Shown: positions 16,916 through 25,134 of the stretch, piece after piece | Layout: each line of letters starts with the position of its first letter | How positions within the stretch are numbered: position 1 is the stretch's first letter | DNA from: Gemmatimonadota bacterium | Lineage (GTDB): Bacteria > Latescibacterota > UBA2968 | NCBI GenBank assembly: GCA_009838845.1 | Contig: VXRD01000140.1 | Span: 1-63,907 of the forward strand | DNA: 63,907 nucleotides | Direction of reading: 5' to 3' | The notes under the pieces: model-generated | What the model was told of the DNA's origin: nothing | Seen by the model: the letters and a program-made list of their open reading frames with translations, nothing else | Database searches by the model: none | Made by a program: the position numbers and the translations under genes

Positions 16916-19210
16916 TCAGCCTGTCCCATTTCCCCCATTTTTTGCCCACAATGCCTTGAGAACTTCGCCCGGTGACATGGGCAAAGTTGTCATTCTCACA
17001 CCCACAGCATCGTAAATCGCATTTGCAACTGCCGCAGCAGGTGGAACAATTGGCACTTCTCCCACCCCCCGCACACCATAGGGGTGGCCGGGATTTGGCA
17101 CTTCGACGATATGGGTTTCAATCATGGGCAAATCGAGACATGTGGGCATCCGATAATCGAGCAAACTCGCATTGGTCAAAAGTCCATCTCCATTATAGGC
17201 GTATTCTTCGTTGAGTGCCCAGCCAATGCCCTGTGCTGTGCCTCCTTGCATTTGTCCCTCGACATAACCGGGGTAAACAGCTTTGCCAGCATCTTGAATC
17301 ATAGAGACGCGCAAAATCTCCACTTTGCCCGTTTCGGTATCGACCTCAATATCGACAATCATTACCGCAAAAGCCCCGCCCACGCCGGACGGATTTACGG
17401 TTGCCCTGCCCATAACGGGACCACCGGTTTCGTCAAGCATTCCTGCCAACTCTTTGAACGATATGGTCTTAGAAGAATCAGATGAAGAAAATGTGCCATC
17501 GTCAAAAACCACATCATCCGTAGAGATCTCCCACAATTTTGCCGCGCGCTCAATCAATTGCTCCTTGATATCCAGGGCGCACTGATAAGCCGCCCACCCT
17601 GTAGCAAATGTCGTGCGACTTCCCCCGGTCACATCTGTATCGCCGATAGAATCCGTATCAACGACCTGTGGCTTGACGTCTTCGGCCCGAATGCCGAGCA
17701 CTTCGGCCAATTGCATCGCAATAGACGTTCGGGTTCCGCCAATATCCGTAGAACCCTCGACCAGACTGACCGTACCATCGGAATTTACACTGGCAGCGGC
17801 ACTCGACTTCAACCCCACGTTGAACCAGAAACCCGAAGCAATCCCGCGCCCGCGATTTTTGCCGTTGACTTGCGTCGCGTAGTGCTCTGAAGAAAGGGCT
17901 GTTTTGACACACTCCTCGTTACCGATTCTCGGATAAACCGGCCCATCTGCGCGTCGCGTGCCTTCTCTGGCAGAATTTTTAAGCCTAAACTCAAGTGGAT
18001 CAACATCCAATTGCTCGCAAATCTCGTCGATAATCGTTTCTGAAGCAAAAGCGGCATTGGTCGCACCGGGCGCCCTGTAGGCCATAGTCTGCGGTTTATT
18101 GACCAGCACCTCGTAACCGTCAATCAGCACATTGGGAATATTGTAGGGCGCGAAAATGCACATGGCACCTGGCGCTGCCCAACTACCGGGGAAACCACCC
18201 GACTCATACGCCATATACGCATATGCGGCGACAATCTTACCCGCTTTATCAACCCCCATTTTGCACTTGATAAAAGAGCCAGCGGTCGGGCCAGTTGCCT
18301 GCAAAACTTCCGTGCGACTCATGACCATCTTGACGGGGCGTCCCGTCTTTCTCGACAGAACCGCGGCCAGAGGTTCGAGATAAATCCGAATTTTGCCCCC
18401 AAATCCACCGCCAATTTCCATGGGCACGACTTTGACTTGTGAAACCGGCACATCCAATATCTGTGCAGTCTGTTCGCGCACGGTAAATGCGCCCTGCGTG
18501 CTGCACCACACTATGATCTGATCATCAGCACCCCACAAGGCCGTGGCATTTTGGGGTTCGATATACCCCTGGTGAACCGTCGCAGTATCAAATTCTCGCT
18601 CGATGACGAGTTCTGCCTCTGCAAATCCCTTCTCCACGTCGCCCAATTCGTGGCGAAAATGGGTACAAACATTGCTCTTTTGACCCGTATCTTCGCCCAG
18701 CGACTGCGTGGTCTGGTCTTCCAGAAGCAAAGGCGCGTCCTCTTTCATGGCTTCGTGGACAGTCAAAACGGGTTGCAACACCTCGTATTCGACATCGATC
18801 AAATCAACTGCTTCCTGTGCCGTATGAATATCTGTTGCCGCAACCGCAGCGACTGCATGGCCGTGATACAATACCTTGCCGTCGGCCAGCACATTTGCGC
18901 GCAGATGCTGAAGATTGGCAGCACCTTCACCGAGGTCTTCAATTTTGTCTTCTTGCAAAGGCAGGTCTTCAACGGTAATCACGGCTTTTACACCTGCAAG
19001 CGCTTCTGCCTTGCTCGTATTTATCGATTTGATCCGCGCATGCGCATGGGGGCTACGCACAACTGCCCCATGTAACATGCCTGCCATATCGATATCTGCA
19101 CCGTATTTTGCCCGACCAACGACTTTATCGACGCCATCGTGCCGTATCGGACGGGTGCCAATAACTTTGTAATCCGTAATGCCCAGATAATCTTCTGTTT
19201 TTGTCGCCAT
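16916..19210 (-). CDS. Xanthine dehydrogenase family, molybdopterin-binding subunit (cytoplasmic type)
   Basis: A 764-residue large subunit of the CoxL/XdhA family, which binds the molybdenum cofactor and hydroxylates aldehydes, purines or other heterocycles. Visible features are the N-terminal a/b-hammerhead (VVGRAKYGADI and VRSPHAHARI), EIGGGFGGK, AYRAPGATNAAFASE at the active site (differing from the AYRCSFR of CO dehydrogenase), and YGVRGVGEVPIVPPAAA carrying the catalytic Glu. There is no export signal. It is the third gene after FAD and 2Fe-2S subunit genes (order M-S-L). The substrate cannot be told. No XdhC-type maturation gene is adjacent. Confidence 0.95.
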   Translation of the reverse strand: MATKTEDYLGITDYKVIGTRPIRHDGVDKVVGRAKYGADIDMAGMLHGAVVRSPHAHARIKSINTSKAEALAGVKAVITVEDLPLQEDKIEDLGEGAANLQHLRANVLADGKVLYHGHAVAAVAATDIHTAQEAVDLIDVEYEVLQPVLTVHEAMKEDAPLLLEDQTTQSLGEDTGQKSNVCTHFRHELGDVEKGFAEAELVIEREFDTATVHQGYIEPQNATALWGADDQIIVWCSTQGAFTVREQTAQILDVPVSQVKVVPMEIGGGFGGKIRIYLEPLAAVLSRKTGRPVKMVMSRTEVLQATGPTAGSFIKCKMGVDKAGKIVAAYAYMAYESGGFPGSWAAPGAMCIFAPYNIPNVLIDGYEVLVNKPQTMAYRAPGATNAAFASETIIDEICEQLDVDPLEFRLKNSAREGTRRADGPVYPRIGNEECVKTALSSEHYATQVNGKNRGRGIASGFWFNVGLKSSAAASVNSDGTVSLVEGSTDIGGTRTSIAMQLAEVLGIRAEDVKPQVVDTDSIGDTDVTGGSRTTFATGWAAYQCALDIKEQLIERAAKLWEISTDDVVFDDGTFSSSDSSKTISFKELAGMLDETGGPVMGRATVNPSGVGGAFAVMIVDIEVDTETGKVEILRVSMIQDAGKAVYPGYVEGQMQGGTAQGIGWALNEEYAYNGDGLLTNASLLDYRMPTCLDLPMIETHIVEVPNPGHPYGVRGVGEVPIVPPAAAVANAIYDAVGVRMTTLPMSPGEVLKALWAKNGGNGTG

Positions 19211-19225
19211 TATGGGATCACCTCC

Positions 19226-19702
19226 CTATTCGGCCATTTCAGACGCGGCGTCTTGCACCGCGCGAACGATTTTGTCATACCCCGTGCAACGGCACAGATT
19301 CCCCGCTAAGTACAACCGAATGCGTTCTTCTGAAGGATCAGACTCTTGATCGAGCAATGCCTTGGCAGCCACAATAAAGCCCGGCGTGCAAATGCCGCAC
19401 TGAAGAGCTGCGTGTTCGAGGAATTTCTGCTGAAGAGGGTGTAAGCCATCGGCACTTGCAACGCCTTCAATCGTCGTGAGTACCTGCCCTTCGGCTTCGA
19501 CAGCCATCATCAGGCAGGAATCGATAACCTCTCCATTGACCAGTATGCTACACGCGCCGCAGTTGCCATTGCTGCAACCCTCTTTCGTGCCCGTAAGATC
19601 GAGTTGATCCCGCAAAACTTCGAGAATTGTCTGCCGAGGTTCGCACAAAAACTCGGCCGATTCTCCGTTGATTGTCGTTGTAACGTGAACTTTTCCTGGC
19701 AT
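19226..19702 (-). CDS. Xanthine dehydrogenase family, 2Fe-2S subunit
   Basis: A 158-residue small subunit with both 2Fe-2S centres: the plant-ferredoxin type CSNGNCGAC with a later Cys (residues about 43-63), and the helical type CGICTPG and CRCTGY (about 102-145). It passes electrons from the molybdenum site to FAD. AAGGAG precedes the ATG. The gene lies four bases after the FAD-subunit gene and 15 bases before the molybdenum-subunit gene. Confidence 0.97.
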   Translation of the reverse strand: MPGKVHVTTTINGESAEFLCEPRQTILEVLRDQLDLTGTKEGCSNGNCGACSILVNGEVIDSCLMMAVEAEGQVLTTIEGVASADGLHPLQQKFLEHAALQCGICTPGFIVAAKALLDQESDPSEERIRLYLAGNLCRCTGYDKIVRAVQDAASEMAE

Positions 19703-19706
19703 GCGA

Positions 19707-20582
19707 TTAAGACTCCTTTGCTCTCTGAATGGCTCCCTGAATGGCGCGGCGCGTCAAAACGCCGGACAGGTGAATCCGCTGTTCGATAGTTCCCCGCATA
19801 TCGCTAATAGGCCTGGCTGCTGCGCGCGATGCCGCACACGCCGCTTCTATAGCGTCTTCGTCATCTACTGCTTTCCCCACGAGTGCTGCGCCCGCATCGG
19901 CAACGAGCAAGGGAGTGGGGGCAACAGCTCCAATTGACACCCGCGCCTCTTGAATAGTCGCTTTATCGCTGTCCAAAACCACAGAGGCCGCAGCATTGGC
20001 GACTGCGATATCCATTTCATTGCGCGGAATAAATCGCAGGAAAAACGCCCCCGAATTGGCAGCCGGAGTTGGCACCTGAATAGAAATGAGAAACTCGCCG
20101 GATTGAAGAACACTTTGCCCTGGACCAGTAAAAAAATCCTCTGCTGCAACTTCTCGCGTGCCATTTGGTCCCGCAATACGACATGTGCCGCCCAGGACAA
20201 TGACAGCAGGTGGGGTGTCCGCTGCGGGCGAGGCATTGCAGAAATTGCCCCCAACAGATCCGCGATTTTGAATCTGAATGGAACCGATGAGCGAAGTACA
20301 ATCCACAAGCGCGGGATAACGGCTTGCGACAACATCGTAACCGTAAATTTTGGAACACGATGTTGCAGCGCCAATAGACAAACCGCTGTCCTCATCAAAA
20401 CTCAACGCCGTTGCTTCGGGAATCTGCTTGAGATCGATCATCAAATCGATCTTGCGCCCCTCCTTCAACTGCGCGATCAAGTCCGTGCCACCCGCCAGAA
20501 TGCCGACATTGCCATTTCCCGCGCCGAGCAGAGAAATAGCCTCATCTACAGACTGAGGTGCTTCATAATCAAATGCGTTCAA
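19707..20582 (-). CDS. Xanthine dehydrogenase family, FAD-binding subunit
   Basis: A 291-residue CoxM/XdhB-type subunit. FAD-binding motifs AGGTDLIAQLK (about residues 30-40) and GSVGGNFCNASPAADTPPA (about 108-126) are both present. Unlike its paralogue at 32846-33835 it lacks the Cys-rich insert for a 4Fe-4S cluster. The start is a TTG at 20582, supported by GAGGAGG six to seven bases upstream. It is the first gene of the operon; the leader contains the ATCTGCG repeat pair. Confidence 0.95.
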   Translation of the reverse strand: MNAFDYEAPQSVDEAISLLGAGNGNVGILAGGTDLIAQLKEGRKIDLMIDLKQIPEATALSFDEDSGLSIGAATSCSKIYGYDVVASRYPALVDCTSLIGSIQIQNRGSVGGNFCNASPAADTPPAVIVLGGTCRIAGPNGTREVAAEDFFTGPGQSVLQSGEFLISIQVPTPAANSGAFFLRFIPRNEMDIAVANAAASVVLDSDKATIQEARVSIGAVAPTPLLVADAGAALVGKAVDDEDAIEAACAASRAAARPISDMRGTIEQRIHLSGVLTRRAIQGAIQRAKES

Positions 20583-20752
20583 AATTTTCCTCCTCTTTAT
20601 TAAAACCGACAGATTTTATCTGCGTTCATTACCCATTCATCTGCGGATGCTTTTGAATTTTTCTGAGAAGTTAAGAATACAACCGGAGTTCCGGGCTGTC
20701 AAGCCTTTTGCAGGGAGAGAATTAACGCTCTGAAAATGGATGTGTCAACCAC

Positions 20753-20821
20753 AAAAAAGCGGGCTTCCGCGAGACGCCCAATCTGGTGGGAGGGGACCAG
20801 ACTGAACGCTTGCGGAAGCCC
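20753..20821 (-). terminator. Terminator of the methyltransferase gene
   Basis: Perfect arms GGGCTTCCGC and GCGGAAGCCC, with an inner stem TCTGGT/ACCAGA. On the minus strand the outer stem runs into GCTTTTTTG. It lies about 55 bases past the stop of the RsmC-like gene. The remainder of the 290-base gap up to 20582 holds only the ATCTGCG repeat and the operon leader. Confidence 0.8.
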
Positions 20822-20874
20822 AGGACCAACTATCAGACCTTATACTTCATTGCGATAAACGCCTGTGTGATACA

Positions 20875-21960
20875 TTAGTTCCCGATATAGCCCTTAAGAA
20901 CGACATACCCATCTTTTTGAGCCACGACCTCCCCCTGCCCAAAAACCCTGCGAATGTGTTTCAAATACGCTGCTGGACGCATCACAACAAGCATCAAACG
21001 CCCCCCAGGCCTCAATGCCCGAAAAGCACCTTCTATAAGGGGATGTGCCGCAGTATTGCCATCGTGAAAGGGTGGATTTGAAATAATAAGATCGAATTTC
21101 TCGCGCCGGTCAATAATGCGAGCATCTTCCACACGAGCCACTGCATTGCAAATCTGGTTGCGTTTCAAATTTTCCTCCGCGCAGGAAACAGCTCGAATAT
21201 TCGAATCGATGAGCGTTGCATTGCCCTTTACAGATAGACGCGCAGCAACCATGCCGAGTGCGCCCCAGCCACACCCCCAGTCCAGCACGTGGTCTGCAGG
21301 ACGAACTTTCATGCAGTCGATCAGCAATCTCGTCCCGTCATCGAGTCCATCCCGTGAAAAAACGCCCGCACGGGTTTCAACGCGATATGGACTGCCTGGC
21401 AAATCGCGCAATTCAAATGTCATTCGATTGTCAATCGGTGCCTGGCAAGGATTACTGCGCTCCTTTTTCGCGCTGTAAACTTCCACTCTGCCCACGCGCC
21501 CTGCGCGTCTGCTATTGCCAAAAACCGCCTGCAAATACGCGGCATAACTTCTAATACCTCGATTTCGCTGACCCGCCAGATAAAGCGCGCCACCCATTTC
21601 AAGCGCCTGAAAGCCCTGATCAATCCATTCAAATACCTGACCTTTGGCAGACCTTTGGACGGGTTTGTAAAATACGACACGCGCGTCGGAAATCACCTGT
21701 GCCGGCATTGCACTGAGCACCCCGTTTATCCCAAGTGCTTCTGCCTTTTGCACGGCGCGAATATCCTCCCCCACAAAAGTCACCCGAGCGCCTGTTTCCC
21801 GCAAGCATTCGAGACAGTCTTCCTCCCAACCGAGATCCAGCACCCGGCTACCGACCTGTACATCTGCCACGTCAACAAATGCTTCTCTGACTTGTGTGTC
21901 TTTTGTTTTAATCACTTGTAAATCACTCTGCCACAATATAAAAAGGGAATTATATTCCAT
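20875..21960 (-). CDS. RsmC/RlmG-like rRNA (guanine-N2) methyltransferase
   Basis: A 361-residue protein with two Rossmann methyltransferase domains, as in RsmC and RlmG. The C-terminal one (about 180-361) is complete: SAM motif VLDWGCGWGALGM, acidic ILIDSN-like strand (ATLIDSN) and catalytic SNPPFH. The N-terminal half (about 1-165) keeps only a worn motif I (VLDLGWEEDC), typical of the RNA-binding degenerate half. The likely reaction is N2-methylation of a guanine in 16S or 23S rRNA; which one cannot be decided. It is transcribed alone with its own terminator. Confidence 0.88.
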   Translation of the reverse strand: MEYNSLFILWQSDLQVIKTKDTQVREAFVDVADVQVGSRVLDLGWEEDCLECLRETGARVTFVGEDIRAVQKAEALGINGVLSAMPAQVISDARVVFYKPVQRSAKGQVFEWIDQGFQALEMGGALYLAGQRNRGIRSYAAYLQAVFGNSRRAGRVGRVEVYSAKKERSNPCQAPIDNRMTFELRDLPGSPYRVETRAGVFSRDGLDDGTRLLIDCMKVRPADHVLDWGCGWGALGMVAARLSVKGNATLIDSNIRAVSCAEENLKRNQICNAVARVEDARIIDRREKFDLIISNPPFHDGNTAAHPLIEGAFRALRPGGRLMLVVMRPAAYLKHIRRVFGQGEVVAQKDGYVVLKGYIGN

Positions 21961-21999
21961 CCCCCATCAAATGAAAAAAACGAGCTACACCCCTTTGCT

Positions 22000-22440
22000 C
22001 TACGACTCTGCCCGCGCCTTAATACCCGCATAAGAATTGGAATTATTGACATCGGTTTCGACAGGCAAATTGGAATCGCGCCATCCCACCACTACGAGAA
22101 CGCCATTTTCGACTTTTCCACCAAAGCCACCCTGAACATTGGCGAGATTCGAATACCCCAACCGCGCCATCAAATCCGCGGCCATCTGGGAACGCATTCC
22201 GCTCTGACAGCCACAAAAAATGGGCTGTTCTTTATCGGGTAGTGTTTTTTGCACAACATTCAGAAAATCGGGATTTGGCACCATGCTCCCCGGGCCGGGA
22301 ACTGCAATGGGGATATTGATAGCGCCTTCGGGATGCCCCTGGGCAAATTCCATTTCCGTGCGCACATCGAGATAAACCGAATTTTCCGCTTCATCCATCG
22401 CGGCTTTTGCTTCTCCTGGTTCAAGCTGTTTAACTGCCAT
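22000..22440 (-). CDS. Rhodanese-domain protein
   Basis: A 146-residue single-domain sulfurtransferase. The start is the ATG at 22440, with TTGGAG upstream. The substrate-entry motif VYLDVRTEMEFAQGHPEGAINIP and active loop CGCQSGMRS are clear; the catalytic Cys opens the six-residue loop. The C-terminal tail (from LPVETDVNNSNS) is probably disordered. No export signal is present, so it acts in cytoplasmic persulfide transfer or detoxification. It is divergent from the Gfo/Idh/MocA gene. Confidence 0.93.
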   Translation of the reverse strand: MAVKQLEPGEAKAAMDEAENSVYLDVRTEMEFAQGHPEGAINIPIAVPGPGSMVPNPDFLNVVQKTLPDKEQPIFCGCQSGMRSQMAADLMARLGYSNLANVQGGFGGKVENGVLVVVGWRDSNLPVETDVNNSNSYAGIKARAES

Positions 22441-22624
22441 ATTAAACTCCAATATTGAGGTGATTACTTCTGGAATATATTGCTTACAAAATAAACAAAA
22501 TCATGGGTGGGGCAAGTCCTGAATCTCGTTTGGGCATTTACTGCGTTTCAGTTCTTTACTCTTGTCGCTGGATATATTACTTTGGGTTTCAATAATCAAA
22601 ATAGTTTACAGGAGGACCATAGAG

Positions 22625-23647
22625 ATGGCCAAAGAAAACACACTGAGGGTCGCTGTTGCGGGTTGCCACCGCATGCTGTTGCGCGATTTGACCCATCACA
22701 ATTTTGCCGCGGCTTTTCGAGCCATTTCGGAAACTGAGATCGTCGGTGTATTCGATTACGGCGCAGAAACGCGAGCGGAATTTGTCACCTGCTGGCAGGA
22801 CGTTTGGGGCGATATCCCAACCTTTGGTAACTATGAACACATGCTCAAAGAAATCAAACCAGATATACTCTGCATTGCCACGCGCCAGACCATGCACGCC
22901 GATCAGATCGAAGGCGCTGCCGCAGCAGGGGTTCGGGGTATTCTCTGTGACAAGCCTTTGGCTACAACCCTTACGGAAATGGATCGCATTATATCTGCGT
23001 GTGCGGACATCCCTCTCTGCTTTGGCCTTGACCGGCGCTGGTCTCTCCCCTATCGCCACCTTCGCCGGGACATGAGCGATCTGATCGGAACCATCACGAG
23101 TCTCGTCGCTTATGGCCTGCCCAACACCATCAATCACGGTTGTCATTGGTACGACGCCTTGCTAGGTCTATTGGGCGATCCCGAACCCTTATGGGTCAGC
23201 GGTCTGATTGACCACGGCGATTCGGACGATGAACGCCGCAAACTCGACCCGCCTGCACGTGCTCAAATTGGTATGGACAATGGCGTTGTCGCCTACATTA
23301 CAATGGATGGCGGCAAAGGCCCCAGTTTTCAAATCACAGGAAAAAAAGGGCATCTATCCATCCTCTCTGACGCAACGCACGCCCATCTCTGCCGAGAAGA
23401 TACTTACCAGTCCCTCAGTCTTCCCACAGACAAAGACCCGTGGCCGACGGGACCTGCGATGGTGCGCGATCTCGTGCAAGCTATTAAAACGGGTGGTCGC
23501 ACGGCCTGTGACATCAATCATGTGCGCAGAGCCACAGAGATCGGATTTGCCATCCACCATTCCTCAAAGCAAGGGGGTGCGAAAATCGCCCTGTCAGATG
23601 TGGATCGATCCCTACGAGTGGAATCATACCCCTGGGGAAATGAATAG
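22625..23647 (+). CDS. Gfo/Idh/MocA family oxidoreductase
   Basis: A 340-residue NAD(P)-dependent dehydrogenase-type protein from the ATG at 22625, preceded by AGGAGG. The nucleotide-binding Rossmann half starts VAVAGCHRMLLRD. The DKPLATTLTEMD segment (about residues 101-112) carries the family Lys-Pro pair, and NHGCHWYDALLGLLG carries the conserved Asp/His site. These enzymes oxidise sugars, inositols or related polyols; the substrate is unknown. It is followed by a sulfatase-like gene 69 bases downstream and probably forms a small operon with it. Confidence 0.92.
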   Translation: MAKENTLRVAVAGCHRMLLRDLTHHNFAAAFRAISETEIVGVFDYGAETRAEFVTCWQDVWGDIPTFGNYEHMLKEIKPDILCIATRQTMHADQIEGAAAAGVRGILCDKPLATTLTEMDRIISACADIPLCFGLDRRWSLPYRHLRRDMSDLIGTITSLVAYGLPNTINHGCHWYDALLGLLGDPEPLWVSGLIDHGDSDDERRKLDPPARAQIGMDNGVVAYITMDGGKGPSFQITGKKGHLSILSDATHAHLCREDTYQSLSLPTDKDPWPTGPAMVRDLVQAIKTGGRTACDINHVRRATEIGFAIHHSSKQGGAKIALSDVDRSLRVESYPWGNE

Positions 23648-23716
23648 CTATAAAATACTCTTGGATAAATATAGTTTTAATACACTTACACACTGCTCTT
23701 CCCAAAGGAGATCCCA

Positions 23717-25120
23717 ATGTCAGACCCTATGAACATCGTCGTCATCGTAGCCGATACATTTCGCACATCATTCCTGGGTGCTTATGGAAACGACTGGATC
23801 CACACGCCAAACCTCGACCAATTTGCCGAAGAGGGCGTGCGCTTCACCAATGCCCATCCCGAGTGCCTGCCCACCATCCCGACGCGGCGAACCCTTCACA
23901 CCGGACGCCGAGCCTTTCCCTTCAAAGACTATAGTCCCGTTCCCTGGGACAATGTCTATCTCGCCGGATGGCAACCCATGTCGGGTGATGAGGGTACAAT
24001 CGCCGAAGCCCTCGTGCAGGCTGGTTATCACACCGGTTTCTTTGCCGATGTCCCCCATTACTTTGTTCCTGGAATGAATTTTACGCGGGGCTTCCGCCAA
24101 TGGCAATTCATTCGCGGCCAGGCAGAGGACCGCTATCGCGCCATAGCCGCAGCAGACCCGGCATTGATCGAATGCTATAAACTCAGGGAAGGACAGCCTC
24201 AGAATCTGATCCGCGCCCATCTGGTCAATGTGCAACCCCAGCGTCCCGAAGAAACATGGCCCGCAGCGCGGACGTTTCGCGCTGCCATTGAGTTCCTCGA
24301 GCAAAACGCTTCAAACACGCCTTTTTACCTCTATGTCGATAGCTTTACCCCTCATGAAACATGGGAAGCACCACTCCACTACTACGACCTGTATGGTAGC
24401 CGCGAAGACAGAGTACCCATATGTCTCAATGTGCCTTATGGTCCCCTGAGCACCAATCCCGACTACGAAGATCGACTCGCTTCTATTCGCGCCAATTATG
24501 CCGGACTCGTCACAATGGTGGATACCTGGTTTGGACGATTGGTCGATACAATTGACAGAGTGGGCTTGCGGGACAATACCATGGTCCTTTTTCTCAGCGA
24601 CCACGGCACAAATTTTGCCGACAACGCCGAGGGCATAATCGGCAAACCCGCAGACTACATGTATCCGGGCACCATGTGCATCCCGATGATCTTGCGACAC
24701 CCGCAAAACAAAGCCGCCGGAACCATCTCCGACGCCTTTGTCTATACCCTCGATATACCCGCAACAGTGCTCGACATTTCCGACGTCTCACCGATTGGAC
24801 AAATCGCCGGACAGAGCCTGCTACCCATCGTTGAATCCCCGGGAACCTTCAGCGAGCGAGACTATCTAACATGCCGATACGGCAATTCCGTCTGGTACAA
24901 AGACAATACCACCTGGTTTTTTTCTCAGGCGGACTTTTCTGGGCCTCGCGTCTTCGACCTGGAATCAGACCCGGACTGCACTCAGAACATCGCCGAAAGA
25001 GCAGTAGATAGAATCAAACGAGCAAAACGCCGCATTCTCGAAGACGCTGGCGGCGAGATCCCCATCTACCAGCGCAAAGAATCCACCGATGCTCTCGGCC
25101 GCCCAGAATTTACTGTATGA
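23717..25120 (+). CDS. Sulfatase-fold alkaline-phosphatase-superfamily hydrolase with Thr at the nucleophile site
   Basis: A 467-residue enzyme of the sulfatase fold: metal site VIVADTFR at residues 9-16, TPNLDQFAEEGVRF, and the second metal site FLSDHGTNFAD at about 290. The sulfatase signature CxPSRxxLxTG reads T53-I-P-T-R-R-T-L-H-T-G63, so the residue that must be Cys or Ser for formylglycine is Thr; the nearest Cys is three residues earlier. Thr is the nucleophile in other members of this superfamily, such as nucleotide pyrophosphatases, phosphonoacetate hydrolase and EptA. A phosphodiesterase or phosphonate-ester hydrolase is therefore as likely as a sulfatase. No signal peptide is seen. 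It lies beside phosphonate genes. Confidence 0.88.
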   Translation: MSDPMNIVVIVADTFRTSFLGAYGNDWIHTPNLDQFAEEGVRFTNAHPECLPTIPTRRTLHTGRRAFPFKDYSPVPWDNVYLAGWQPMSGDEGTIAEALVQAGYHTGFFADVPHYFVPGMNFTRGFRQWQFIRGQAEDRYRAIAAADPALIECYKLREGQPQNLIRAHLVNVQPQRPEETWPAARTFRAAIEFLEQNASNTPFYLYVDSFTPHETWEAPLHYYDLYGSREDRVPICLNVPYGPLSTNPDYEDRLASIRANYAGLVTMVDTWFGRLVDTIDRVGLRDNTMVLFLSDHGTNFADNAEGIIGKPADYMYPGTMCIPMILRHPQNKAAGTISDAFVYTLDIPATVLDISDVSPIGQIAGQSLLPIVESPGTFSERDYLTCRYGNSVWYKDNTTWFFSQADFSGPRVFDLESDPDCTQNIAERAVDRIKRAKRRILEDAGGEIPIYQRKESTDALGRPEFTV

Positions 25121-25134
25121 GGGTTCTATAAATG

